From: an uncultured Acetatifactor sp.
GTDB taxonomy: Bacteria > Bacillota > Clostridia > Lachnospirales > Lachnospiraceae
Length of the DNA: 21,129 nucleotides
Assembly (NCBI GenBank): GCA_910578995.1
Contig: CAJTSY010000065.1
Span: 1 to 21,129 of the forward strand
Direction of reading: 5' to 3'
Shown piece after piece: positions 8,467 to 16,519 of this stretch. Under the pieces are notes generated by a model. It ran no database searches. It was not told the origin of the DNA and saw only the letters and a program-made list of their open reading frames with translations. Position 1 is the first letter of the stretch, and each line of letters opens with the position of its first letter. The position numbers and the translations under genes were made by a program.

Positions 8467-8494
8467 AAAAAGAATCGCTTCCCTTGCGATTCTT
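8467..8494 (-). terminator. Intrinsic terminator or attenuator inside the operon
   Basis: Read on the minus strand, AAGAATCGC (complement of 8486-8494) pairs perfectly over 9 bp with GCGATTCTT (complement of 8470-8478), with a 7-base loop. It runs into five T residues. It lies between the second permease and the alcohol dehydrogenase, so it could lower expression of the distal genes. Confidence 0.6.
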
Positions 8495-8507
8495 CCGTGT
8501 GTACCTT

Positions 8508-8548
8508 AGAACTTCTTAGCGGGCGTACTTTGGCCGCTTAGAAGTTCT
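8508..8548. repeat. 15-bp-arm inverted repeat after the permease gene
   Basis: AGAACTTCTTAGCGG (8508-8522) and CCGCTTAGAAGTTCT (8534-8548) are complementary at 14 of 15 positions around an 11-base loop. It starts 9 bases past the permease stop on the minus strand and is followed at once by the terminator hairpin. There is no U-tract of its own. It could protect the 3' end of the transporter mRNA. Confidence 0.65.
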
Positions 8549-8556
8549 TTACACAC

Positions 8557-9444
8557 TCAGCCCTTCACCGACCCGTCCGCCATCCCGGACACCATATATT
8601 TCCCCAAGAAAAAATACACTGCGATCATGGGCACAATGGTAATGGTTACAGCCGCAAAGGTTCTGCCCCAGTCCGTATATCCATACGCCCCCACAAAGTC
8701 CCGCAGCCCCAGCGTGATGGTCTGCAGGTCCCTGCTCCTGGTAAAAGTATAGGGAAACAGGAAATCATTCCAGGAATACACCGCCCTCATCATGGCCAGT
8801 GTCAGGATAATGTTTCTGGACATGGGCAGCACGATCCCCGCAAACAGACGGCAGATCCCCGCGCCGTCGATCACACAGGCCTCCAGAATGTCATCCGGAA
8901 AAAAGCGGAAAAAGTTCAGAAACAGATACATGGACAGCGGAATCCCAAAAGCAGCCTGGGGCAGAATCACGCCAAAATAGCTGTTGGTCAGGTGCAGCCG
9001 GGCAAATACCTGGTACAGGGGCAGGAGGCAGACCTGAATCGGTATCATCAGCCCCATGAGAAAATACATCTGAATCCGGCGCTTTCCCCGCAGCTCCATT
9101 TTAGCCAGTGCGAATGCGGCCATGGAGGCCAGAACCAGCACCAGAATTACCACTGTTCCCGTAATGACCATGCTGTTTACAAAGTATCGTGGAAACGCGG
9201 ACTCTTTTATGATATACAGATAATTCCCCCAGTCAATTTCCCTGGGCAGGGCATAGGAGGGACTTGTCCGGGCCTCCTCCGCCCCCTTCAGCCCGAATGC
9301 CGCCGCATAGAAAACCGGATACGCCGTAACCAGAGCCGCACAGCAGCCCACAAGATAAACCAAAACTGTCCCCGGCTGCCGCCCTGAGCGCTTTTTCCTG
9401 CCGCCCTGTCCCTTTGGCGGATGCATGTTTTTTCTCTTTTCCAT
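8557..9444 (-). CDS. ABC sugar-type transporter permease (MalG-like, FrlM position)
   Basis: A 295-residue inner-membrane permease with about six helices. The EAA loop that docks the ATPase is visible as DDILEACVIDGAGICRLFAG followed by IVLP. The order solute-binding protein, permease, permease matches frlO-frlN-frlM of B. subtilis. Three in-frame ATGs lie close together at the 5' end. The first (9471) overlaps the stop of the upstream permease but has no binding site. The second lies too close to GGAGGAG. The third, at 9444, has GGAGG nine bases upstream and is chosen. The N-terminal 25 residues are strongly basic. No ATPase gene is present in this operon. Confidence 0.9.
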   Translation of the reverse strand: MEKRKNMHPPKGQGGRKKRSGRQPGTVLVYLVGCCAALVTAYPVFYAAAFGLKGAEEARTSPSYALPREIDWGNYLYIIKESAFPRYFVNSMVITGTVVILVLVLASMAAFALAKMELRGKRRIQMYFLMGLMIPIQVCLLPLYQVFARLHLTNSYFGVILPQAAFGIPLSMYLFLNFFRFFPDDILEACVIDGAGICRLFAGIVLPMSRNIILTLAMMRAVYSWNDFLFPYTFTRSRDLQTITLGLRDFVGAYGYTDWGRTFAAVTITIVPMIAVYFFLGKYMVSGMADGSVKG

Positions 9445-9467
9445 CCTCATTCTCCTCCCGCCCTGCC

Positions 9468-10340
9468 TCATTTGTCAAACTGTTTCATGCAGAACTTAGC
9501 CAGAACCAGGCATATACCCACAATCAGAACCGCCACTGCACTGCCGTATCCGTACTGCATGCTTCCGAATGCCTTCTTGTACATATAGGAAGCCAGCAAT
9601 TCAGAGCTGGTTCCCGGGCCCCCTGCCGTCAGCATAAACGAAAAGTCAAAAGAGCGCAGGGCGTTGTTCAGCACCAGAACCATGTTCGCCACAAGAATCG
9701 GCCGGATATAGGGCAGTTTTACATAAAATACCGTTTTCAGCCATCCGGCGCCGTCCATTTTCGCCGCCTCTGACAGGTCATCCGGCACGGAAAGAAGTGC
9801 GGCGAAGAAAGTAACCATGTAGACGCCCATCGTCTTATATCCTTCCGCAAAGGCCGTCACCACCAGGGACAGCCCCGGTGTGGTCAGCCACTCCGTCATT
9901 CCCAGGGCCTCGTTGAAAAAAGAAAGCAGGTGGTTGACCAGTCCTGTGGGCGTAACCGAAAACAGCTTATCAAAAATCTGACAGACGGCAACCGAAGAAA
10001 TTACTACGGGTATATAATAAATCGTCTGAAAAAAGGCTCTCTTTTTTACCAACAGCGTCAGCAGCAGCGCAAGCAGCAGCCCCCCGCCCACCTGGAACAG
10101 AATCTGCAGCGCTGTATACACAATGGTCTGCAGAAGCACCGGCCACACAATCTTATCCCCGGTAAATAATTCCACATAGTTATCCATCCCGATAAACGTC
10201 ATTCCGCTCAGGCCATTCCACTGAAACAGGCTGTAATACAGCGAGCACAGAATGGGAACAAAGACAATGGCCGTATACAGTATCAACGCCGGCATCAGGA
10301 ACAGAACCGCCGCCTTCCTGTTCTTCAACACAGAACTCAT
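9468..10340 (-). CDS. ABC sugar-type transporter permease (MalF-like, FrlN position)
   Basis: A 290-residue permease with about six membrane helices, starting with a basic N-terminus and the hydrophobic segment AAVLFLMPALILYTAIVF. The EAA motif is DLSEAAKMDGAGWLKTVFYV followed by KLPYIRP, which contacts the nucleotide-binding subunit. It forms the channel heterodimer with the next gene and receives substrate from the lipoprotein encoded just upstream. AGGTGAGG precedes the ATG. It is translated closely after the solute-binding protein, whose stop is 22 bases upstream. Confidence 0.92.
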   Translation of the reverse strand: MSSVLKNRKAAVLFLMPALILYTAIVFVPILCSLYYSLFQWNGLSGMTFIGMDNYVELFTGDKIVWPVLLQTIVYTALQILFQVGGGLLLALLLTLLVKKRAFFQTIYYIPVVISSVAVCQIFDKLFSVTPTGLVNHLLSFFNEALGMTEWLTTPGLSLVVTAFAEGYKTMGVYMVTFFAALLSVPDDLSEAAKMDGAGWLKTVFYVKLPYIRPILVANMVLVLNNALRSFDFSFMLTAGGPGTSSELLASYMYKKAFGSMQYGYGSAVAVLIVGICLVLAKFCMKQFDK

Positions 10341-10362
10341 ACCCTCACCTGCTTTCTCAGCC

Positions 10363-11670
10363 CTACTGCCCGAAATACTCCGCCCCGTTTACAGCTGCAC
10401 TCTCGTCGATCTGGGTCAGGAACTCCTCCGGCGTCACCATTCCCTGCGCCAGCTGTTTCACCAGGTCGTCCATAAGCTGGCAGGTAATGGGATCACAGTT
10501 GTCATCCCAGTTGCTCCAGCTGATAGTCTGCTGCTTCATTATTTCGTAGTAATCCTGCATGATCTGGGGCTTGTCCTTCGGCGGATCCAGGTCAAACTGG
10601 GGGAACGTGTCATATTTATAACAGGTATCCGCATAGTGTTTCAACAGAAACTGGTAAAAGCGTTCCATCTCCTCGTCAAAGGTCTCCTGGTTCAGCGCCC
10701 AGGAAATACCTGTGTGAATCGCCATGGTTCCCTTCTGTTCGTATTCCGGCCTGTTATCATTCACGGGAATGGTAAAAAACCCCAGCTTCCCCTGGTCGTA
10801 GGCCTCCGAAAACTGGCTCAGGTACACGCTCTGTGACCATGCCATGGCATACTGGCCGCTCAGGAAACCGTTCATGATATCCGTATACTCAATGTTGCCG
10901 AATCCTGCCGGGAAGTACCCGCTCTGACCCAGTTTGTACAGAAAATTCACGCTGTCCTGCACCACTTCCTGATCCGCAAACCGGATCTCACCCTTCTTTG
11001 CCTGCTGCAGCCAGTCGTTTCCGGTCACGCTCCAGCTGGGCAGGTACATCACATGAAGCAGGTTCCAGCTCGCTTTCCCGGTTACTCCCAGGGGGATGGC
11101 GCCGTTTTGCTTCAGCTTCTCACAGACCTCCAGAAATTCCGTGAATGTTTTGGGTGTCTCCTCAATCCCTGCTGCCGCAAACTGGTCCTTCCAGTAAAAG
11201 AAAGTATTGCCGTACCGTGCCTCCGGCATGATGTACAGACTGCCGTCATCATTCTGGACATAGCCCCTGCATCCGGCGTTCAGGCTGTCCGCCAGACCCG
11301 CCTTTTCCAGCTGTTCGTCCATGTTCACCAGTTTATTCTGTTTGGTCAGCTCCTCCGCAATAGGGCCTCTGTCTATCTGGAACAGATCCGGCAGTTCGTC
11401 TCCGCCGATATACAGCTTCAGTTTGTTTTTATACTGGTCCAGGTTTGGCTCTGTCTCAAATTCCGCGCTGAAATTTGGATTTACCTCCCTCTGGTACTGC
11501 CCGATGATATCCTGCAGTATCTGATAAGCCACGTGGGATTCCGTCCGGTTACTGTATACCCGTATTACTTTCTTCGGTTCTTCGTCTTCCTTTGCGCCGC
11601 AGCCGGCTAGTATCCCGGCCCCGATTAGTGCTGTACATAATAAAACTCCCAGTCTTTTTCTCAACATCAT
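10363..11670 (-). CDS. ABC transporter solute-binding lipoprotein (family 1, FrlO position)
   Basis: A 435-residue extracellular substrate-binding protein. A basic N-terminus and hydrophobic core lead to the lipobox LAGC, with lipidation expected at Cys24. The mature part has the family 1 sugar-binding pattern: IRVYSNRTESHVAYQILQDI, then DELPDLFQIDRGP and later GFLSGQYAMAWSQS. AGGAGGG lies eight bases upstream of the double ATG; either ATG is possible. It should deliver the operon's substrate to the two permeases. By analogy with FrlO the ligand may be a fructosamine, but binding residues cannot be assigned by eye. Confidence 0.9.
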   Translation of the reverse strand: MMLRKRLGVLLCTALIGAGILAGCGAKEDEEPKKVIRVYSNRTESHVAYQILQDIIGQYQREVNPNFSAEFETEPNLDQYKNKLKLYIGGDELPDLFQIDRGPIAEELTKQNKLVNMDEQLEKAGLADSLNAGCRGYVQNDDGSLYIMPEARYGNTFFYWKDQFAAAGIEETPKTFTEFLEVCEKLKQNGAIPLGVTGKASWNLLHVMYLPSWSVTGNDWLQQAKKGEIRFADQEVVQDSVNFLYKLGQSGYFPAGFGNIEYTDIMNGFLSGQYAMAWSQSVYLSQFSEAYDQGKLGFFTIPVNDNRPEYEQKGTMAIHTGISWALNQETFDEEMERFYQFLLKHYADTCYKYDTFPQFDLDPPKDKPQIMQDYYEIMKQQTISWSNWDDNCDPITCQLMDDLVKQLAQGMVTPEEFLTQIDESAAVNGAEYFGQ

Positions 11671-11706
11671 AAGTAATCCCTCCTGTTAACAGTCTCTTCG
11701 CCACTC

Positions 11707-12876
11707 TTATTTCAAATGATACAGATCCCGTGCATTTTCCGAAAGAATCCATACGGCGGCCTTTTCCGCATAAGACACCGTCAGCGCCTTCCGGGATACC
11801 AGCCCCTCCAGTACCCTTGCCAGAACCTTCTTGAAATTCACTGCCGCAAACCAGATCGGATCCACATCCCCCGCGCCGTCCGAACCGTACATCAGGCGTC
11901 TCAGGGGCACCTTTTCCAACAGCATTGGCAGCGCCCTCTCCACTGCAATGCTGTCATCCGCAGTCATGGAGGACACATCCGTCCAGGCGTTGGCATATCC
12001 GTTGACCATGAATGCCATCTCCTCCACAAAAGGGTACCCTCCGTGGAGCAGGACCACAGGAATCTCTCCCGTATCGCTGCGGTTCATGAATTCATACAGC
12101 AGACTCGGACGCATCAGCCTCAGGTCGCAGGACGGCGGATCTCCCGCCCCCGTGTGAACCTGCAGCGGCAGATCATACTGCCTGCACAGCCTGACAAATT
12201 CATATACCATGTAATCCCTGAAAGGCTTCTGGATCCACCGCTCCCTGTCCGTCCCGTAATAGAAGGACAGAAAGGACCTCTCAGCCTCCTGCTTTGTGGG
12301 AGCAAGTATCTCCAGCCCCGTAAAGTAACCGATCACTGTCTTTAAGGCCGCCACCTTTCCGGTTTCGATCCGCTGTTTCATATGCCTGTCAAACAGATCC
12401 AGGAATTCACTGAATCCCAGTTTCTCCTCCGCATCCTCCACCAGATGGTTACAGGTCATCTCCAGGCGGATCACTTCCCTTACGTCGATATTTTCCACAG
12501 CCGCCTCAAAGGCCTCCACCTCCTCCGGCCGCAGCCGCTGTCCCTGTACCGGAAACCCGGTTTCGCTCAAAAAGGTCTCTATCCTGGCGTTCTGAAACAG
12601 CTTTTCCACATAATCCCGGTAACTCCGTCCTGCCAGCTCATTCCTGGCAGCAATAATCTCCCCATCCGGCGCATCCTCCGGCAGGCCCAGGAACCCCGCC
12701 AGCTCCATCAGCATCATGCGGTAGGAAAGCGTACTGGATACCACTTCATCCTCCACCTTCCGGTACCGGTCAGAAGAGAGAATATACCTTCTGCCATACA
12801 CCTTTTTCTCCCTGCTCGGCATAAAGGGATGGGCATGCGCATCCACCACAGGGAATGCCGAAAAATCCAGTTTCAT
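11707..12876 (-). CDS. Metal-dependent amidohydrolase family 2 (TIM-barrel, FluG-N-terminal-like)
   Basis: A 389-residue hydrolase. Metal-binding residues expected for the superfamily are visible: HxH at H14 and H16 (VDAHAHPF), H241 (QVHTGAGD), H278 (LLHGGYPF) and D333 (YGSDG). K179 (AALKTVIGY) may be a bridging or active-site lysine. The overall pattern resembles stand-alone relatives of the FluG N-terminal domain, some of which hydrolyse amide or gamma-glutamyl bonds. It sits between the FrlD-like kinase and the transporter genes, with AGGAGG before its start, so it belongs to the operon. The classic frl operon lacks it. Hydrolysis of an amide in the imported glycated compound, or of the amine released by the deglycase, is inference. 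Confidence 0.8.
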   Translation of the reverse strand: MKLDFSAFPVVDAHAHPFMPSREKKVYGRRYILSSDRYRKVEDEVVSSTLSYRMMLMELAGFLGLPEDAPDGEIIAARNELAGRSYRDYVEKLFQNARIETFLSETGFPVQGQRLRPEEVEAFEAAVENIDVREVIRLEMTCNHLVEDAEEKLGFSEFLDLFDRHMKQRIETGKVAALKTVIGYFTGLEILAPTKQEAERSFLSFYYGTDRERWIQKPFRDYMVYEFVRLCRQYDLPLQVHTGAGDPPSCDLRLMRPSLLYEFMNRSDTGEIPVVLLHGGYPFVEEMAFMVNGYANAWTDVSSMTADDSIAVERALPMLLEKVPLRRLMYGSDGAGDVDPIWFAAVNFKKVLARVLEGLVSRKALTVSYAEKAAVWILSENARDLYHLK

Positions 12877-12912
12877 CTGTCTACCTCCTAGTCTTTTTGT
12901 TCCTTCCTGTAT

Positions 12913-12936
12913 TTCCGGAAGCCGGTTACTCCGGAA
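12913..12936 (-). repeat. Intercistronic hairpin after the kinase gene
   Basis: TTCCGGA (12913-12919) and TCCGGAA (12930-12936) form a 7-bp stem with a 10-base loop, 3 bases past the kinase stop. There is no U-tract. It could adjust mRNA stability in the 63-base gap. Confidence 0.4.
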
Positions 12937-12939
12937 TTG

Positions 12940-13785
12940 TCAAAATTGCGTACCGTACCCAAAAGCACCTTCCATTCCGCAGATCTTAGCCGCAAATGCG
13001 GCTGCACTGGCCATTGCTCCCGGTATGGCCCCGTCCAGGTTATCCTCCGGAAAATGCCCTTCTCTCAAAAACAGCTCCGTCAGCAGCGCGGCCAGATACG
13101 CATCCCCTGCTCCCATGGTATCCTTTACAGCGGCAGATTCTGCCTTCCCCTCATAGAACCTCCCTTTCCAACAGACAACTGCCCCCTCCTCCCCCCGTGT
13201 GCCAACTGCCAGAACCGCTCCGAAATCCTCCATTTTCCGCAAAATTCCCCGGGTGTCCTCCAGATCCAGGTGCCCTGCCGAAATGCAGGCCACATCGCAG
13301 ACCGGACATATCTCCCTCAGATACAGCTCCGTAAAACGATTGGAAAAATCGTATGCCAGAATGGAGGAATATTTTCTGATCTGTCTCAGCCGGGGCTCAA
13401 TATAGCTGTTCAGGCCGCTGTATATCACCTTGTAGCCGGATATATACGCCAGATCCTCCGGGACCAGTTCCCACCCCTGCCTTTTCAGATCCCCGCCCTG
13501 GTTTGCACTGGTAATCACGCGCTCCCCGTCTTCCACCTTCACCCGGGTGTATCCGCTCTCGCCTTCCATAACGCGGCATCTGGAGCAGTCTACGCCCACC
13601 TCCCCCAGGACCCTCCGGTTCAGCGCGCCGTAGCTGTCGTTTCCGAAATATCCCAGATACCCGGTCTCCGCTCCCAACATTTTCCCATACACGCTCACGT
13701 TCAGCGCATTCCCGCCCGGGTACATCTTACCCCGTTCCACGAATACATCCACCACATTGTCGCCGATTCCCAATAGTTTATCCAT
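12940..13785 (-). CDS. frlD: PfkB-family kinase, fructosamine (fructoselysine) 6-kinase-like
   Basis: A 281-residue ribokinase-family enzyme expected to phosphorylate O6 of an Amadori compound in the cytoplasm. The N-terminus GIGDNVVDVF and the substrate-binding MYPGGNALNVSVYGKMLG segment closely resemble FrlD. AYDFSNR (about residues 144-150) and the catalytic DTMGAGDAY motif (anion hole GAG, base Asp228) are intact. It begins 3 bases after the stop of the SIS deglycase gene, with AAGGTGAG inside the end of that gene, so translation is probably coupled. Kinase plus FrlB-like deglycase is the core of all known fructosamine pathways (Frl, Fra, Gfr). The exact substrate is open. Confidence 0.85.
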   Translation of the reverse strand: MDKLLGIGDNVVDVFVERGKMYPGGNALNVSVYGKMLGAETGYLGYFGNDSYGALNRRVLGEVGVDCSRCRVMEGESGYTRVKVEDGERVITSANQGGDLKRQGWELVPEDLAYISGYKVIYSGLNSYIEPRLRQIRKYSSILAYDFSNRFTELYLREICPVCDVACISAGHLDLEDTRGILRKMEDFGAVLAVGTRGEEGAVVCWKGRFYEGKAESAAVKDTMGAGDAYLAALLTELFLREGHFPEDNLDGAIPGAMASAAAFAAKICGMEGAFGYGTQF

Positions 13786-13788
13786 AAG

Positions 13789-14766
13789 TCAATAACTCAC
13801 CTTCCACATATATCTGCGTGTTGTCAGAGGGTGCTGCCGCTTTGCCGCCAGTGCCTGGTTGTATACCGCATAGACATTGTTATACAGGGAATGGTTGAAG
13901 TAATCCACCACGGCGCTGTCTATGGTGGACAGCCCCAGTTCCTTCGCGTCCAGAATTTCAATCCTTTTCCCGTATTTCTCCAGAAATGCCAGCGCCCTCT
14001 CGTCCAGGGCCCGGGTCTTCCCTTCCGAAAGCTGCAGGATAAAGGGTACTTCCCTGTCCGTAATCTCAAAGGGCCCGTGGAAATATTCTCCTGCGTGGAT
14101 GGCGTTGGAATGGATCCACTGCATCTCCATAAAAATACAGATGCACTCCATATAAGCCGCCCCATAACCCGCTCCGCTTCCGATGGTATAGATCACGCTG
14201 TCATCCTTATACTGCTCCGCAAAGGCTTCCGCCCTCCTTTTCACCAACTTACAGGCCTTCTTTACAATCAGGTCGATCCTGGATACGCCGTCCATGAATT
14301 TGTCATAGTTCTCATACCCCTCCGTCTGCCTCAGAATCTCCACCGCCAGAAGGAGCCCCTGAACGGTCTTCTCCCGCCCGATGTCCTTGTCCTCGCCGAA
14401 GCTGTATTCCACCACATAATCAGCGAATTCCGTGATCGGTGAATCCGGAACCCAGGTGAGGGCAATGACCGCGGCTCCCCTTTCCTTCCCCAACCTGGCC
14501 GCCTCCACCGTCTCCGGAGTATTTCCCTTGTGGGAAGCCAGGATCAGGACTGTATTTTTACCGAAACTCCTGGGAATGTTGTGTACAAACTCATTGCTGT
14601 TGTACCATCCCGTTTTCAGCTTTACCCCTTCCGTCTCCAAAAATACCTTGGCAGGGTAAAAAGCCCCCAGTGAACCTCCGCAGGCCACAAAATAAACCTC
14701 CCTGATCCCTCCCGTCTCCTTCTTTGCCTCCATAATTTCCTCTACTATATCTTTTGCCGTATACAT
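13789..14766 (-). CDS. frlB: SIS-domain fructosamine-6-phosphate deglycase-like protein
   Basis: A 325-residue protein with two sugar-isomerase domains, expected to split a fructosamine 6-phosphate into glucose 6-phosphate and the free amine. Seen: YFVACGGSLGAFYPAKVF in the first domain, LASHKGNTPETVEAA for phosphate binding, YTIGSGAGYGAAYMECIC, the catalytic-type HAGEYFHGPFE (the acid-base Glu region), and the C-terminal HPLTTRRYMWKVSY typical of FrlB and GfrF relatives. A TTG at 14781 would extend the protein by five residues, but AAGGAGA lies directly upstream of the ATG at 14766, so this start is preferred. It is the first gene of the operon, behind a near-consensus promoter. The closest alternatives are other SIS deglycases (FraB, glucoselysine type). 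Confidence 0.85.
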   Translation of the reverse strand: MYTAKDIVEEIMEAKKETGGIREVYFVACGGSLGAFYPAKVFLETEGVKLKTGWYNSNEFVHNIPRSFGKNTVLILASHKGNTPETVEAARLGKERGAAVIALTWVPDSPITEFADYVVEYSFGEDKDIGREKTVQGLLLAVEILRQTEGYENYDKFMDGVSRIDLIVKKACKLVKRRAEAFAEQYKDDSVIYTIGSGAGYGAAYMECICIFMEMQWIHSNAIHAGEYFHGPFEITDREVPFILQLSEGKTRALDERALAFLEKYGKRIEILDAKELGLSTIDSAVVDYFNHSLYNNVYAVYNQALAAKRQHPLTTRRYMWKVSY

Positions 14767-14793
14767 AATGTCTCCTTCCAATTCATTATATAT

Positions 14794-14805
14794 CCTTATA
14801 TAAGG
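14794..14805. promoter_or_regulatory. Candidate GntR operator at the operon start
   Basis: CCTTATATAAGG is a perfect 12-bp palindrome located about where transcription from the promoter at 14815-14843 should begin, 28 bases upstream of the frlB start. A repressor here would block RNA polymerase. Assignment to the GntR regulator is inference. Confidence 0.45.
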
Positions 14806-14814
14806 TTTGATAAT

Positions 14815-14843
14815 AATATATACTTATTTTTTTGTTTTGTCAA
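14815..14843 (-). promoter_or_regulatory. Near-consensus promoter of the frl-like operon
   Basis: On the minus strand a perfect TTGACA (14838-14843) is followed after 17 bases by TATATT (14815-14820). The spacer is A-rich. It is the clearest promoter in the window and fits an inducible, strongly repressed operon. Confidence 0.85.
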
Positions 14844-14895
14844 GGCTGTAGTTTCACTTTTTTCAAAAACTCCTGCTGCCTTCCCCTATTTTCTG

Positions 14896-14929
14896 CAAAA
14901 AGAAAGCACCAGCCTCTTCCGGCTGATGC
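14896..14929 (-). terminator. Intrinsic terminator of the lipoprotein gene
   Basis: On the minus strand GCATCAGCC and GGCTGGTGC form a 9-bp stem with one G-U pair and a GGAAGA loop (14906-14929), followed by TTTCTTTTT. It lies about 90 bases past the stop at 15017 and insulates the frl-like promoter. Confidence 0.85.
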
Positions 14930-15016
14930 CCGCAAACCGCATTATTTCTTTTTTAACTCATCTATCATTTTTTACTTCCGGTCCTTCCTGTGTTCAGGTC
15001 CTCTCAGTGCCGGGCT

Positions 15017-16345
15017 TTACCACTCTCTGTCCAGTTCCATATTCCAGTCCACCGAGAACGGCCCATTGGTCTGGGAAGCCAGGGTTTCCACGATACCCAT
15101 CCGCTCTGCGGCGCTGCTTTCCAGGTCATCCAGGGATTCGCCCCTCCAATAGGCATAGCCATAGAGGTAGCTCCGATTGAAATCCTCCCAGGAAGCAAAG
15201 GATGACTGAGCCTTACTGGCCGCTTCCAGGGATTTGTCCATGGCTTCCTCATAAGTGCAGTAACCCGCGGCATATCCATAGCCCATGATGGACCCCACCC
15301 GGCTCAAATCCCAGGCGGAGATCGCCGCGTCCCCATAAGCCGCCCATGCATCGTAAGCTGCCAGAACACTGTTGCGGGTCTCCTCGTCCTCGCCTTCCAG
15401 TCCGGCCTCCAGGGCAGTCCGGTCCGCGGCTTCCATTCCGCCGTGTTCCCCCAGGAACTCCAGGGCATCCTGGTTGTGTCCCTCATTGATCAGCCGATCC
15501 GCCCGCTCCATCAGACCTGCTGCGTCCTCAACGCCCCAGCTGTCGGACAATGCCTGGACGGACTGGGTGCGAATGGTTTCCATCTGGCTCTCATCCGCCC
15601 CCATTTCTTCCATGGCCCGGACTGTCTCCACCACGCTGGCTCCGTTCATCGTATTCAGAACCGCCGTCATACCGCTGATAAACGCCAGGCTTCCCCGGGC
15701 TGTCAGCGCTCCTTCCAGAACCTCCAGGGCAAAAACCTTTCTGGCATCCTCCACATCCTCGTTCCTGCCAACCAGAATGACGGAATAATAACCCTCATCG
15801 GTCTCAACATAGTAGGCATAAGCCTGCCCCCTGGTAGCGCCGCTTTTCGCCACGCCCTCCCTGACCAGGCAGCGAAGGGCCCACTCCGGAGTCTCCGCCT
15901 CCCCGTCTTCCCAGGCCACGGTTACTCCGGAGCCATCCAGGGCCAGATTCGACACATGATCCGCATAATCCTCCAGGCTCTCCACACTGGCCGGGTTCCC
16001 CGGGATGCTTCCCTTGGGACTCCCCAGGGAAATAACGGAAAAGCTCTTCCTTCCGGAATCTCCGTCCAGTGCCATCATACTGGAATTCACCTGAAACTGC
16101 ATATCCGTCTGCTCCAGTCCTTCCAACAAGGTCACCTTATAGGTTCCGTCCACGGAGGTATACTCCTGTGATGCGGGAAGCTCCTGCGCTTCGCTCTCTG
16201 TCCCGGCCCCGGAATCGCCGCCCGCTTCCACGCTGTCCCGGGCTGTACCGGCCTCCCCGGGAACACTGCAGGCTGTTACTGTCAGCCCCAGAGCCGCAGC
16301 CGCCAACAGAGCCGCATATTTTTTTATGCTTATTTTGTTTCTCAT
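15017..16345 (-). CDS. Putative lipoprotein with C-terminal DUF1266-like domain
   Basis: A 442-residue exported protein of unknown function. The ATG at 16345 is chosen because AAAGGA precedes it and it starts a proper signal peptide (MRNKISIKKYAALLAAAALG) ending in the lipobox VTAC; a longer frame back to 16435 has no signal or binding site. A Gly/Ser/Glu-rich linker follows, then an alpha/beta region of about 130 residues (EYTSVDGTYKVTLLEG onward). The C-terminus (about 345-403) has the DUF1266 pattern: WDLSRVGSIMGYGYAAGYCT, EEAMDKSLEAASKAQSSFAS and SWEDFNRSYLYGYAYWRGE. DUF1266 proteins are mostly cytoplasmic, so a lipoprotein form is unusual. It lies 174 bases after the leuA fusion gene without a clear promoter of its own, so they may be co-transcribed. 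Confidence 0.75.
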   Translation of the reverse strand: MRNKISIKKYAALLAAAALGLTVTACSVPGEAGTARDSVEAGGDSGAGTESEAQELPASQEYTSVDGTYKVTLLEGLEQTDMQFQVNSSMMALDGDSGRKSFSVISLGSPKGSIPGNPASVESLEDYADHVSNLALDGSGVTVAWEDGEAETPEWALRCLVREGVAKSGATRGQAYAYYVETDEGYYSVILVGRNEDVEDARKVFALEVLEGALTARGSLAFISGMTAVLNTMNGASVVETVRAMEEMGADESQMETIRTQSVQALSDSWGVEDAAGLMERADRLINEGHNQDALEFLGEHGGMEAADRTALEAGLEGEDEETRNSVLAAYDAWAAYGDAAISAWDLSRVGSIMGYGYAAGYCTYEEAMDKSLEAASKAQSSFASWEDFNRSYLYGYAYWRGESLDDLESSAAERMGIVETLASQTNGPFSVDWNMELDREW

Positions 16346-16519
16346 GATTCTATCCTTTCCCCATTTCTTTTCTCTCCGTCCTGTCTGATCACGTCTGCTT
16401 ACCTGCCTGGGTTTGATGCTTCCCGCTCTTCCCATACAGCTCCGCTGCCATAATCCGTCTGACCGTCTCCCGGTTTTCTCCGCTGTATGCCTGCAGCAGG
16501 CCCTGCCCCGCTATTCAAT
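16346..16519 (-). other. Gap between leuA fusion and lipoprotein genes
   Basis: No convincing promoter or terminator was found. A short minus-strand open frame without an ATG at its beginning runs through most of it (LLQAYSGENRETVRR-like peptide) and might be a gene remnant. GCCTGCTGCAGGC near 16490-16503 is a small palindrome without a U-tract. Confidence 0.3.

Noticed and set aside
9445..9471. Upstream ATG of the second permease overlapping the first permease stop
   Set aside because: Has no ribosome binding site; the ATG at 9444 is spaced correctly from GGAGG. Overlap coupling remains possible.
14767..14781. TTG start of the SIS protein at 14781
   Set aside because: The ribosome binding site AAGGAGA lies inside this extension, right before the ATG at 14766.
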